Made by a program: the position numbers and the translations under genes
Assembly: GCF_050624435.1 (NCBI RefSeq)
Contig: NC_134538.1
Span: 121,865,937-121,929,936 of the forward strand
Reading direction: 5' to 3'
Length of the DNA stretch: 64,000 nucleotides
Origin: Tenrec ecaudatus
Lineage: Eukaryota > Chordata > Mammalia > Afrosoricida > Tenrecidae
In this document: positions 43,072-48,672 of the stretch, piece after piece
How positions within the stretch are numbered: the stretch's first letter is position 1
Layout of the letters: each line of letters starts with the position of its first letter
Notes under the pieces: generated by a model
Told to the model about the DNA's origin: nothing
The model's input: the letters and a program-made list of their open reading frames with translations, nothing else
Databases searched by the model: none

Positions 43072-45437
43072 AACGGGCAGATCTGGACAACACAGAGAGA
43101 AATGAAAGGCTAAAATTTAGCATCGTTGCACGGCTCCCTCCGGTAATCCTGCATTTTATCTTATTTTCTCCCTAAATTGTAGGGTGGGTCTCCTTTAATT
43201 TTTTTATTGGAAGAAGAGTGTGTACTTCCTTAGGAGCTCAAGTGAACTGAATTGTTTCAGTTTTCCGTCCTTTCCAAAAACTCTCATCCATCCCACCTCT
43301 GTCTGCTGTGCCCTGCTGGGCTTGCAGCAGGCTTGGCTCCTCTGGCTTTGTCCCGCCTCGGCTCAGCCACCTGGGCCATGTGGATGTTTTCTCCTCTTAG
43401 GAAACCACACCAATATTTACAGCTGTGGGCCTGAGGGGAAACATGTGCTTTTGGCACGTGAACTGATAAGGAATTTAAATACAGGTAAGGTCAGAGGTTC
43501 TGGGGCTGTATTTCCTGCTGCTGTGGTTTCCACCAGAGTAGGAAAACCTCCCCAGATTAAAGGAAGAAAGAGAGACATGAAAGAAAGAGTTACAAGGCAC
43601 TCCTTGTTTTCACCGGGATCTTCGCTCTTAGTCAGAAACACTATGAAAATATGAAATTCCTGGGCAAAGGTCTTCAAAGCCTCTAACTCTCTGACCTTCC
43701 TGCCTTGAAGAGCTTCAGCTAGCCCTGTCGCTGTTGACATGCCTCCAGCATTTGTCTCTCTCTCTCGGGATCCTTCCCATCCTCCCACGAAGGGATGTCT
43801 GCTGCCTTTCTGAACCTAATGGGCTTGCTTTGTCCCGGCCCCTAGTCCACTGGCTTATGAAGCAAAGGCAAGAAGAGACAACAAAGCATATTTTCATGGC
43901 TCGATCTCTCTAGGGAGTCTCTCTGAACATTTCATTTGGTTTCCAAATTTGATTATTATTATTTTATTTGCCTCACAGTCTAAAGGAATTAAAGTTTTTT
44001 GGGTAAGGTCCTGGCAGAGAAGTTGATAAAAAAATGCCTACTATCTTTATTTCCCTGTCAAAACATCACTGAGGGCTGGCAAGCAGAACCCACTTTTGAA
44101 GAGAAGCAGATGCATTCCATTTCAGGGAAGAATTTGTCATGATCAATGTATAAACTACCTTCCTCTGGGTAGTGCTTGATGGATCATTCAGAATCCAGAA
44201 ACATTTCATAGAAACATGGCCTTTCTCCAAGGACACATTAACCCTAGAATACCTGTCTTATACGAAGTAGATACTTTGGACATAAGGTTTAAAAAATTAT
44301 GAATCGACGTAAGCTTAATGTGTGTATCATCAGGTGGGACATATTCTCCTTTGTGTATTTCTCAACCAATAATAGCTTCTTGGTCAGAAGATGAGTCGGC
44401 TTTGGGACCACCCTGTGAGTTCCAGCATTATTTCCCGGAACCACGTGAAGCGCTTGCTGCAGGACCATAAGAAACAGGTGAGTGTGGAGAACACCGCCAC
44501 AGGAGGAGAGTTCTGCGTTTTGGATCCTGTTTACAAAACGCAACACATGCCACAATTGCCTACCCTCCTTCTGTAACTGTGCTTGCTCCAGACCAACTCA
44601 TCCCAGAGTGGTTTCCCTTTCAGCCCCGGGAGTCTGTGATCGACAAGACATCCTTCCGTGTGGAATTTCTGCCTCTGAACTACTTCATTGACATACTGAC
44701 AGATATCGAGTCCTCCAATCCAGGTAACTGGGGCCTCAGCGTTTTCCTGCCTTTCCCTTGGCACACCGGTCACCCCTCATTCCACTCTGCTACCTTTGCC
44801 CTTCCAAAGTCCCGTGCTCTATACTTTTAAGCTGTCCTGACTGATGTTGGCTTTAACTAGTCGTACACAATTTACTAACCCAGAGTAAATCACCCGACTG
44901 AAGCTTCCAAAGGCTTTAAAGCAGGGGTCCTCACACTTTTTAAACAGGGGGCCAGTTTAAACTGTCACTCAGACCATTGGAGGTCCGGACTATAGTTTAA
45001 AAAAAACTATGAACAAATTCCTATGCACACTGGACAAGTCAGCTGCTAAGCAGGACGGGCAGTGGCGGCAAAAACACCCTGCGGGCCATATAAATGTCCT
45101 AAGTGGGCCACAGTTTGAGGACCCCTGCTTTAAAGCCTGTTTGGTTAAGGTGAATGCCCTTTCTTGGTGCTGAGGTGTAGTATTTATTACGCAACAGCAT
45201 TGCTGCCGTATGATAGAGATCACAATGTACAGTTTTAAGGACATATGTTCAGAATTGTGTTTTGTTAGAATATGAAGTAATCACGATGACTGTGTGCCAT
45301 GGCTTCGTAGTAACTCTTCTCCTCCCCACCCCACCCCGCCCCCAGCTCTGTATGCCTGTGAAGGACACGACAACGTGGATGCAAAATTTGTAGAGGAAGC
45401 AGCTCTGAAACACACCACGATGCTTTTAGGCTTATAG
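3585..45437 (+). CDS. GSAP: GSAP, gamma-secretase activating protein (3' part, 17 coding exons)
   Basis: Seventeen exons splice in one frame into about 512 residues ending at TAG 45435-45437. I recognise the protein by similarity along its length to human GSAP (about 854 residues), of which this is roughly residues 343-854; the N-terminal part lies left of the window. Exons: 3585-3677, 3826-4043, 6450-6519, 7652-7734, 14954-15007, 23248-23376, 24684-24742, 25420-25451, 27862-27923, 29039-29134, 33171-33241, 33779-33873, 42057-42176, 43081-43142, 44376-44477, 44624-44723, 45346-45437. Every junction is GT-AG and phases agree across all introns. Known role: GSAP is reported to bind gamma-secretase and the APP C-terminal fragment and raise amyloid-beta production; its roughly 16-kDa C-terminal fragment (GSAP-16K) is the active form in that model. 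Other cell roles are debated. No frameshift or internal stop is seen, so the gene looks intact. The span includes introns. Confidence 0.95.
3826..4043 (+). CDS. GSAP: GSAP exon 2 of 17 in window
   Basis: This is the longest exon here, 218 bp, between gccag and gtggga. It encodes a leucine-rich helical segment containing LQSLPGSLVLD and KMALLHCAL and ends in phase 0 after ...LLETQ. The length matches the human exon segment, while many residues differ (for example WESPLDC), so it diverges faster than its neighbours. Confidence 0.9.
4230..4466. mobile_element. Composite of two AfroSINE fragments in opposite orientation
   Basis: 4230-4300 is an inverted tail (gctgtcaagtcaattctaac). 4306-4466 is a forward body ending gactgactcggtggcagtg, followed by a TG repeat. 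Confidence 0.65.
4471..4511. repeat. (TG)20 microsatellite
   Basis: Uninterrupted TG run between two AfroSINE pieces, probably grown from a SINE tail. Confidence 0.95.
4511..4625 (-). mobile_element. AfroSINE 5' half, minus
   Basis: taatctttatggaagcagcc through ctgggccaccagcgctcct, inverted. It abuts the TG microsatellite. Confidence 0.75.
4731..4912 (+). mobile_element. AfroSINE, plus
   Basis: Body with gcagttcggactcaccaact and tail gtaatggactcgatggcagt. Confidence 0.75.
5880..6000 (+). mobile_element. AfroSINE head fragment
   Basis: ggcgccacaatggtgaggtg and ctgctaacctcaaggttcga fit the head; the 3' part is not clear. Confidence 0.5.
6450..6519 (+). CDS. GSAP: GSAP exon 3 of 17 in window
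   Basis: The 70-bp exon begins after tttaaag and encodes VIQWISENISACRSFDLIQE before donor gtaggt. It ends one base into an alanine codon completed by the next exon. Conservation with human GSAP is strong. Confidence 0.92.
7652..7734 (+). CDS. GSAP: GSAP exon 4 of 17 in window
   Basis: The 83-bp exon follows acceptor atactcag and encodes ASSYWSVQPERSNADELL then PHSSVLSWNT. The donor gtaagt is a perfect consensus. It ends in phase 0. Confidence 0.92.
7938..8066 (-). mobile_element. AfroSINE fragment, minus
   Basis: cacatagcggtcctgtagga to gcaagcgcttagtcatggca; diverged and adjoining an RTE fragment. Confidence 0.6.
8097..9470 (-). mobile_element. RTE/BovB-type LINE fragment, minus strand
   Basis: Reverse-strand reading gives decayed matches to the C-terminal part of an RTE-clade reverse transcriptase and its 3' tail. 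Recognisable blocks on the plus strand are tgtacttcttccaagacag, catctgaggtgactgaaaat and cttctagttggttggctgg. There are many stops and it is inactive. Edges are approximate. Confidence 0.7.
10185..10985 (-). mobile_element. RTE/BovB-type LINE 3' fragment split by an AfroSINE
   Basis: The same family as 8097-9470, with ttctaggaactggttcctct on the left and agtccatggtatatttaaaa on the right of a plus-strand SINE at 10428-10622. The minus reading contains DACESWTIRKTEEW, matching the C-x-SWT motif late in RTE reverse transcriptases. It is heavily decayed. Confidence 0.75.
10428..10622 (+). mobile_element. AfroSINE inserted into an RTE fragment
   Basis: Head ggagccccggtggtgtaggg to tail gacttgatggcagtgagttt, with RTE sequence on both sides. 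Confidence 0.85.
10986..12666. other. GSAP intron 4, unassigned part
   Basis: It holds a short CA repeat (11340-11362) and otherwise unique-looking sequence with no coding or repeat match that I recognise. Confidence 0.6.
12667..13605 (-). mobile_element. RTE/BovB-type LINE 3' fragment split by an AfroSINE
   Basis: The minus-strand reading includes CSSWTMTKENRRRADAFEL and YFGHVTRIKQPLLKGIIL, characteristic of the end of the BovB/RTE ORF. An AfroSINE (12779-12955) interrupts it close to the 3' end. The 3' tail near 12675-12720 resembles the AfroSINE tail. Confidence 0.8.
12779..12955 (+). mobile_element. AfroSINE inserted into an RTE fragment
   Basis: Head ggagccctggtggtagagtg to tail attgactcgatggcagtggg, splitting the RTE unit at 12667-13605. 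Confidence 0.85.
13753..13938 (+). mobile_element. AfroSINE, first of a head-to-tail cluster
   Basis: ggggccctggtggtgtagta to cttgacggcagtgagtttga, followed at once by another copy. Confidence 0.85.
13939..14118 (+). mobile_element. AfroSINE, second of the cluster
   Basis: gagccctggtaatacaatga to aacttgatggcaatgggttt. Confidence 0.8.
14130..14290 (+). mobile_element. Degraded AfroSINE, third of the cluster
   Basis: ctcggaggtcagcagtgcgg and gaaaacccacagggcggtcc are SINE-like; the head is not clear. Confidence 0.55.
14954..15007 (+). CDS. GSAP: GSAP exon 5 of 17 in window
   Basis: The small 54-bp exon encodes exactly 18 residues, DIPGLTFVTEEIALPLMK, between accacag and gtaagc. It is symmetric (phase 0 on both sides), so skipping would keep the frame. 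An AfroSINE starts about 14 bp after the exon. Confidence 0.93.
15021..15195 (-). mobile_element. AfroSINE just after GSAP exon 5
   Basis: Inverted tail accaactcactgccacttag to gcggggggatttgaactgct. It starts about 14 bp after the exon end. Confidence 0.8.
15772..15811. repeat. C-rich / CA low-complexity tract
   Basis: Poly-C runs around a short CA repeat, intronic. Confidence 0.9.
17250..17425 (-). mobile_element. AfroSINE, minus
   Basis: ctcattactgccgactcatc to agtggtttcacactgttagc. Confidence 0.8.
17955..18106 (-). mobile_element. AfroSINE with internal deletion, minus
   Basis: caacatcaagtcaatcaggc joins directly to ataaatctttacaggaggca, lacking the middle part; it ends gagcactgccaggg. 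Confidence 0.7.
18303..18423 (+). mobile_element. AfroSINE, left part, interrupted by SPIN
   Basis: Head ctggtgtcacagtgggccga to catctaaagacat; continues at 18860. Confidence 0.75.
18424..18859. mobile_element. SPIN-type (hAT) non-autonomous DNA transposon
   Basis: A roughly 436-bp element ending aaggttgagaaccactg. It contains the hallmark internal palindrome at 18471-18507 (arms of 15 bases, taagaccatcggaaa and its exact complement, around 7 bases) and the conserved block aaacttcatttatttgtaat. I recognise this as the SPIN_NA family described as horizontally transferred among tetrapods including tenrec. Its 5' end is partly deleted. The 8-bp flanks acataaaa and atgtataa agree only at 5 of 8. 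It splits an AfroSINE. Confidence 0.85.
18860..18952 (+). mobile_element. AfroSINE, right part, after SPIN
   Basis: cagttctaccttgccctgct to tttgtggcagtggggttggt completes the SINE split at 18424. Confidence 0.75.
19027..19230 (-). mobile_element. AfroSINE, near complete, minus
   Basis: cttctctgccatcaaactac to acggcatcaccagggctcct. Confidence 0.85.
19806..20014 (-). mobile_element. AfroSINE, near complete, minus
   Basis: aaactgccttcgagttgatg to ccactataccaccatggccc. Confidence 0.85.
20852..20925 (-). mobile_element. AfroSINE tail fragment (weak)
   Basis: gcagctgtcaagtcaatttt resembles the inverted tail. Confidence 0.45.
23248..23376 (+). CDS. GSAP: GSAP exon 6 of 17 in window
   Basis: The 129-bp exon, symmetric in phase 0, encodes 43 residues including DDWEKLNYKLDCVKYAK and YYNNSVIKREWSNLLREE. 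It lies between ctaacag and gtatgt. The preceding intron is about 8.2 kb. Confidence 0.93.
23683..24305 (-). mobile_element. L1 3' end (afrotherian type)
   Basis: The same tail as at 35: cattttattgggagctcata, caattgtgtaaagcacattt, ctggattccctatgtttcca. It lies in the intron after GSAP exon 6. Confidence 0.8.
24684..24742 (+). CDS. GSAP: GSAP exon 7 of 17 in window
   Basis: The 59-bp exon follows ctccccag and encodes NTGKRRSTAYVRNILDSAT, ending two bases into a lysine codon at donor gtaagt. The basic GKRR stretch is shared with human GSAP. Confidence 0.92.
25420..25451 (+). CDS. GSAP: GSAP microexon-like exon 8 of 17 in window (32 bp)
   Basis: The exon is only 32 bp, between tttgtag and gtaagc. 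It completes the preceding lysine codon and encodes VISNLEARNS plus one base. Both flanking phases fit, and the peptide matches human GSAP. Confidence 0.9.
26388..26592 (+). mobile_element. AfroSINE, near complete
   Basis: ggggccctgctggcataagg to cagaattgacttgatgacag. Confidence 0.85.
27518..27720 (-). mobile_element. AfroSINE with target-site duplication
   Basis: Inverted tail to inverted head cactgcgccaccagg. The 12-mer gggtgacagtta occurs at 27506-27517 and 27719-27730, a good target duplication. Confidence 0.88.
27862..27923 (+). CDS. GSAP: GSAP exon 9 of 17 in window
   Basis: The 62-bp exon lies between tatttcag and gtaagt. It encodes (E)RRLAPLFQEEDRQQRLLMGL and ends in phase 0. Confidence 0.92.
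27924..29038. other. GSAP intron 9, unassigned
   Basis: I see no recognisable repeat or coding signal; the middle (28420-28600) is purine-rich. Confidence 0.5.
29039..29134 (+). CDS. GSAP: GSAP exon 10 of 17 in window
   Basis: The 96-bp exon follows gttttcag and encodes 32 residues (MVSELRDHLLSHLQGVEK, then KEIEQMVLDYISKL). The donor gttggt is weak, and a C-rich tract of about 40 bp starts some 22 bp downstream. It is phase 0 on both sides. Confidence 0.92.
29157..29198. repeat. C-rich tract after GSAP exon 10
   Basis: Nearly pure C over about 40 bp, starting 22 bp after a weak donor. Confidence 0.9.
29793..31730 (-). mobile_element. Long L1 3' region (about 1.9 kb)
   Basis: The longest copy in the window. 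It starts at the inverted tail cattttattagaggctcata and extends past the part shared with the others through the cttgtcccactatcatgctc block to about 31730. It lies between GSAP exons 10 and 11. No intact ORF is visible. Confidence 0.75.
32057..32226 (-). mobile_element. AfroSINE, minus
   Basis: ctcactgccatcgtagggca to acccctgtgctactggagct. Confidence 0.8.
33171..33241 (+). CDS. GSAP: GSAP exon 11 of 17 in window
   Basis: The 71-bp exon starts after cttgtag and encodes LDLICRILEASWRNHELHSW then ALH plus two bases of F. The donor gtacgc is non-optimal, but it is required to keep frame: the next exon supplies the third base, giving HFDRRGSAAEF where human has HFNSRGSAAEF. Confidence 0.88.
33498..33545 (+). 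mobile_element. AfroSINE tail fragment
   Basis: gagttggcatcaactgaact plus caatggaagtgaatttggct, then a T run. Confidence 0.5.
33779..33873 (+). CDS. GSAP: GSAP exon 12 of 17 in window
   Basis: The 95-bp exon lies between tttcccag and gtaagc. It encodes DRRGSAAEFAVFHLMTRILE then ATNSLFLPLPP, one of the best conserved blocks. It ends one base into a glycine codon. Confidence 0.93.
34152..34344. mobile_element. SPIN-derived miniature element (about 190 bp)
   Basis: It starts cagcggttctcaacctgtgg and ends aggttgagaacagctg, an internal-deletion derivative of the same family as 18424-18859 without the palindrome. Flanking 8-mers ctctgagg and ttctgtgg match at 6 of 8. It lies in the GSAP intron after exon 12. 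Confidence 0.85.
34575..35427 (-). mobile_element. L1 3' region fragment, truncated at both ends
   Basis: Shares more than 800 bp with 30050-30915, but lacks the terminal ~270 bp nearest the tail. It interrupts an older MIR/L2-like sequence and is flanked by tgttgagcaac and tgttgagcagc. Confidence 0.75.
35690..36010 (-). mobile_element. Old MIR/L2-type repeat
   Basis: The block from caggaaagatcaagtaactt through gtctaaagtcacatagctat to ggcagtctgactccaaaata matches the inverted MIR core and flank; upstream gttgtaccagatactattct fits L2/MIR. Confidence 0.6.
36190..36345 (+). mobile_element. AfroSINE, plus
   Basis: aaactggtggtgaagtgggt to gaagggtcagttctgcctgc. Confidence 0.75.
36515..37020 (+). 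mobile_element. RTE/BovB-type LINE 3' end, plus strand
   Basis: The sequence from aagtacagccagaaagctcc through ggaaaagaggaaggctctcc and gatggattgacacagt to an acaacaata tail is the 3' end of the same RTE family in forward orientation. It is decayed and in the long GSAP intron 12. Confidence 0.75.
37512..37579 (-). mobile_element. AfroSINE 3' part, interrupted by the putative LTR
   Basis: ctattgtggagtcgattatg to gagctgccc; continues at 38085. Confidence 0.75.
37580..38084. mobile_element. Probable solo LTR (ERV-type), inserted in an AfroSINE
   Basis: A 505-bp unit starts TGTGGTAAGT and ends CTGACACA, so it has TG...CA termini. It is flanked by the 5-bp direct repeat TGCCC (37575-37579 and 38085-38089). 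The two flanks are halves of one minus-strand AfroSINE. A tatataaagc motif lies about 75 bp before the right end. No coding sequence is present. A related copy starts near 63735. I cannot name the family. Confidence 0.65.
38085..38222 (-). mobile_element. AfroSINE 5' part, after the putative LTR
   Basis: cagactgacctttcggaaag to actgtgccaccagggctcct. Confidence 0.8.
39646..39842 (+). mobile_element. AfroSINE, near complete
   Basis: ggagtctggtagcctagtgg to ggaaaaggctcaaaggcaat. Confidence 0.8.
40135..40436 (+). mobile_element. L1 3' end fragment, plus strand
   Basis: Forward copy with ccaagg-type and agggctcaagtagaaagaaa blocks and the end gtatggattgttgtaagagc, directly joined to an AfroSINE tail. 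Confidence 0.7.
40437..40505 (+). mobile_element. AfroSINE tail fragment
   Basis: gacagttctaccctgtcctg to catcaactcgatggcggtga, fused to an L1 end. Confidence 0.7.
41585..41764. mobile_element. SPIN-derived miniature element, 5' end degraded
   Basis: It shares ggggtcgcgaccactttgg, cataacag-like and caccaccacatgaggaact blocks with the copy at 34152 and ends gtggagaaccactg. The left inverted repeat is not recognisable. Confidence 0.8.
42057..42176 (+). CDS. GSAP: GSAP exon 13 of 17 in window
   Basis: The 120-bp exon follows accctag, after an intron of about 8.2 kb. It encodes GFHTLHMALGVQCLPLHNLL then HYIDDGVLLLTETAVTRLMK. The start of the reported 16-kDa active C-terminal fragment falls near its end. 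Confidence 0.93.
43021..43070 (+). repeat. GSAP: (CT)25 microsatellite serving as polypyrimidine tract
   Basis: Fifty uninterrupted CT bases end 10 bp before GSAP exon 14. A branch-point-like ttgac lies just upstream (A at 43016), and no AG occurs between it and the acceptor at 43079-43080. Confidence 0.9.
43081..43142 (+). CDS. GSAP: GSAP exon 14 of 17 in window
   Basis: The 62-bp exon encodes (D)LDNTERNERLKFSIVARLPP before donor gtaatc. Its acceptor aaacgggcag is preceded directly by (CT)25. The acidic DLDN site, a plausible caspase-like motif by inference, is kept as in human. Confidence 0.92.
44376..44477 (+). CDS. GSAP: GSAP exon 15 of 17 in window
   Basis: The 102-bp exon begins after ccaataatag and encodes 34 residues (LLGQKMSRLWDHPVSSSIIS, then RNHVKRLLQDHKKQ), ending in phase 0 at gtgagt. 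The human counterpart is LIGQKICRLWDHP. Confidence 0.92.
44624..44723 (+). CDS. GSAP: GSAP exon 16 of 17 in window
   Basis: The 100-bp exon lies between cctttcag and gtaact. It encodes PRESVIDKTSFRVEFLPLNY then FIDILTDIESSNP, close to the human C-terminal segment. It ends one base into an alanine codon. Confidence 0.93.
44922..45127. mobile_element. hAT-type miniature DNA transposon with perfect 8-bp TSD
   Basis: A 206-bp element starts caggggtcctcacactt and ends gtttgaggacccctg, so it has terminal inverted repeats. It is flanked by ctttaaag on both sides (44914-44921 and 45128-45135), a perfect 8-bp target duplication typical of hAT transposons. It has no coding capacity, so it is non-autonomous. 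It lies in the last GSAP intron. A second copy is at 46893. Confidence 0.85.
45346..45437 (+). CDS. GSAP: GSAP terminal coding exon 17 of 17 with stop
   Basis: After a C-rich acceptor (cgcccccag) the exon encodes ALYACEGHDNVDAKFVEEAA then LKHTTMLLGL and stops at TAG 45435-45437. The terminal MLLGL is identical to human GSAP, which fixes the gene's end. Confidence 0.95.
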
Positions 45438-46085
45438 AAGAGTGGATGCCGCAAAATCAGCCTCCAGTATTTTCATCTCAATTCCGCCATATTTAAGATT
45501 GTTCACAATACATTCTCGAGCCATCTGCACTGCAGTTGGGTGGTAGTAAACAGAAGTCAAGTGCTGTGCCTCACCCCAGTTTTAAACATCAGGTGAGCAG
45601 TCGAAGGGAGAGGAAGGAGGAACCAGTCCAAAGAGGCATATAGTGGGATAAAGGATGCTCTTCAGAGAAAGATTTTCCCAGCAGCCTCCCCCGGGTCAAC
45701 TGTGCTCAGAAATACGCTATGCTTTAAAAATGCATGGGAGGATGCTGGGGGGAAAAAAACCAAAAAGCTTGGTGTGCCTCTATCAATAATGCATAATAAG
45801 CAGAAAATGTAAGTGTTACATAAACACTTTCTTTGGATAAAGGAGACTTTTAAAAAATGGGACGTGGAGTGAATGAAACCCTCTCTGCAGGCAGAATCAT
45901 TTGTCCCACACAGAGTGCACATACAGTGTTGGGAAGACCATTTGTCATGGTGATGATTCCAATGGAAATGTATTTAAAAGTTTAAAGTTTTTCTTATATT
46001 TATAAAAGGTTGGTTTAGTAATATTTTGTCATTAAAACAACAACAACAAGAAGAAAACAAAATAAACCACTGAAAGTTTTGGCCT
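45438..46085 (+). other. GSAP: GSAP 3' UTR (inferred)
   Basis: A non-coding, AT-richer stretch runs from the stop codon to just past AATAAA at 46061-46066. It contains no SINE, unlike the surrounding DNA, which fits a retained UTR. The cleavage site is inferred, not seen. Confidence 0.6.
46061..46066 (+). promoter_or_regulatory. GSAP: Candidate GSAP polyadenylation signal AATAAA
   Basis: A canonical hexamer lies 624 bp after the stop, with T/G-rich sequence following. An ATTAAA at 46030-46035 is an alternative. Confidence 0.5.
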
Positions 46086-46544
46086 GACTCTTCCTGTTCT
46101 TTGAACATCATGCTTTCATTCCAGCCTGAAATCAAGAGATTCCTGGAATCATGAACAGATTTCCTGCTATGGCCCCAGGGCAGTGCATTTCCTGCTTGTT
46201 CTCGCTCTTCTTCGGTGACTTCATTCTGACCCATAGATGCAGTCAGCAGCCTGCGGGCAGCCCACAGTCCCTCGCTTTTTTCTTGCCACACCATTTTTCT
46301 CAGTGAGCTGTAAAATTTTAATGCTTATAAATAGTAGCTGGTATAATAATTCAACTTTTCTAAAAACTACCCTGCTTTATGACTTATCCTTTGCTATCGA
46401 ATTGTCCTTTTTAGTCAACTGCTTTATAGTCATGGAGGCTCAAAATCTTGGTGCCAAATCAGCAAGGCAATGTTGATTCTTTCCAACAGTACTTTCCAAA
46501 ATGCTGCTGGCTTATAAGTAAATCCTTGTGGTCATCCAAAGAAC

Positions 46545-46703
46545 CCTCTGCCACCCGGTCAATGAGAACTCATGGGGACCCTATCAGACAGAGGAGAGTG
46601 GCCACTTTGGGTCTCCAAGGTTGTCCATCTTGACAGGAGCAGAAGGCCCCCCCTTTCTCCTTGCCGTTAGCAGCCTAACACATTGCCCCCTGCACCACGG
46701 GGT
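46545..46703 (-). mobile_element. AfroSINE, minus
   Basis: gtcaatgagaactcatgggg to cccctgcaccacgg, then a GT repeat. Confidence 0.75.
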
Positions 46704-46728
46704 GTGTGTGTGTGTGTGTGTGTGTGTG
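46702..46728. repeat. (GT)13 microsatellite
   Basis: Uninterrupted GT run next to the inverted head of an AfroSINE. Confidence 0.95.
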
Positions 46729-46892
46729 CTCTTTTTCCTTATTGTAATTGACTTTAATGAGTCATACACACTTGACTCACACTCTTTGTCGGGAGGAACA
46801 GGTCCCTGAAGGAAGGACACCCTGCTTGGTAAAGCAGAGGGCCCGGGGTTCAGGAGGAAGACCCTCAAGGAGAGGACTGGCAGTGGTTAGAG

Positions 46893-47131
46893 CAGGGGTC
46901 CTCAAACTTTTGAAACGGGGCCAGTTCACTGTCCCTCAGACTCGTTGGAGGGCTGGACTATAGTTGGGTTTTTTTTAAACGATGAACAAATTCCTATGCA
47001 TACTGCACATATCTTATTTTGAAGTAAAAAACAAAATGGAATAAAAACCCCCGGTGGGCCGGGTAAATGTCCTCGGCAGGCCGCATGTGGCCCACGGGCT
47101 GTAGTTTGAGGCTGTAGTTTGAGGACGCTTG
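46893..47131. mobile_element. Second copy of the caggggtcctc hAT miniature element
   Basis: A 239-bp relative of the element at 44922. It starts caggggtcctcaaactttt and ends gtagtttgaggacgcttg. The flanks ggttagag (46885-46892) and ggtcagag (47132-47139) agree at 7 of 8 bases. The 3' end carries a local duplication of about 13 bp (ctgtagtttgagg). It lies between GSAP and CCDC146. Confidence 0.8.
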
Positions 47132-47244
47132 GGTCAGAGCCTTGTGAAGGTTTTGCTTGGCCAGGCCTTGCTTTGCTTTCTTGTCCATGGAGTTACTACG
47201 AGGTGGGGTGGACTCGAGTGGCCCTGCCACCAGCCATCAGCAGA

Positions 47245-47425
47245 ACAAGTTGATTCCAAATGAGCAGACACTCATCAGCTGATTGCAGACCACGATCAGG
47301 GTAGAGCTGCGGTGCAGTTTTCAGCGACTGGGATTTTGCAAGTCTGTCTCTAGGCCTTTCTTTCCGTGCAGCTGAAATGGCCTCGAACCGCCAACAGCTG
47401 AGTGGGTTAGCCGCATGCAAAGAGA
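47245..47425 (-). mobile_element. Degraded AfroSINE, minus
   Basis: cgatcagggtagagctgcgg and ggcctcgaaccgccaacagc keep SINE-like spacing. Confidence 0.45.
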
Positions 47426-48234
47426 ACTGCTTTACAAGGAAGCCGCAAAGCAATCAGGGTAGATGCAGGACTCTCAGACGAAGAGTGAGATCCAGTCTCC
47501 CTCCAGTCTGGCAGGATGAGGCTTAGGATAGATCTTGATTGAGCAAAACAAAGGAATGTGATATATTTGACTCCCAGAGTTGTAGGACAAAATTCACTAC
47601 TGCTGCCTGTATGACATAAAGACATCTCGAGAATGGTCCTATGTGGTCAGCTGCAATGCCCGTGGACAACTGGAAGAATTACCGCTCGGTCCTGCCCCAC
47701 CTCACAACTGGTAACTTTGAGCCCATGCTTGCAGCAGCCACTGTGTGTTTCGGAGCGTTCGTGAATGTCATCTCACCGGCTTCCAACCCACTGTGTGTTC
47801 CCGCCCACGAGAGGATGGGAAACAGCATTAGGAAAACATACTCGATGTGAGATTCAACACGAATAGCAAGGCGATACGGGGAGCCGCCTCATTTCCAACT
47901 CTTGCACAGGCTAAGTTATAACACTTCCACTGAGGTTCTTGGAAATCTGTTATAAGAATTTTCGTGAGTTCATTTGCAAAGTATGGGTTTTTAAGGGGAG
48001 ACAAATGAAGGTATTGTTAGAACAGAGTAAGAGGAAAGCAGCCCAGGGGGTTTTAATTAACAGGCTTTATTAGAGTTCAGGACCTGCTCAGGTGGCTAGA
48101 GTGGACTGAGGAAAGGGGGCAGGGAGAGGGGAGACTGGGAGACAGGAAAGAGAGAGCAGCTGAGAGTAAGACAGCGGGAGCTAGAGAGAGGAGCCGGGGA
48201 CAGGCGTGCGTGCGGCACATGAGAAGGTGAAGAA

Positions 48235-48672
48235 AGTCAGGAAGGAGACAATCAACAGATAGGGACATGAAACACGGGAATCCAGGACCGATGAACCCCT
48301 CAGGACCAGTGGTGAGAGTGGCGATATCAGGAGGGTAGAGGCAAGGTGAGGGAGAAAGGGGGAACCGATTACAAAGATCTACATATGACCTCCTACCTGG
48401 GGGATGGACAGTGGAGAAATGGGTGAGGGGAGATGTTGGATGGTATAAGATATGGAAAAATAATAATTTATAAATTATGGGTTCAGGAGGGAGGGGGAAG
48501 TGGGGAGGAAGGGGGAAATGAGCTGATACCAAGGGCTCAAGTAGAAAGCAGGTGTTTTGAGAATGATGATGGCAACAAGTGCAAATATGCTTGACACAAT
48601 TGATGTAGGTATGATTGTGATGAGTTGTATGAGCCCCTAATAAAATGATATACATAAATAAATAATAAAAAG
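48235..48672 (+). mobile_element. L1 3' end, plus strand
   Basis: Ends gagttgtatgagcccctaat followed by aaaatgatatac and an A-rich tail with AATAAA-like motifs. The 5' side runs into a purine-rich GA tract (48110-48200). Intergenic. Confidence 0.75.
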
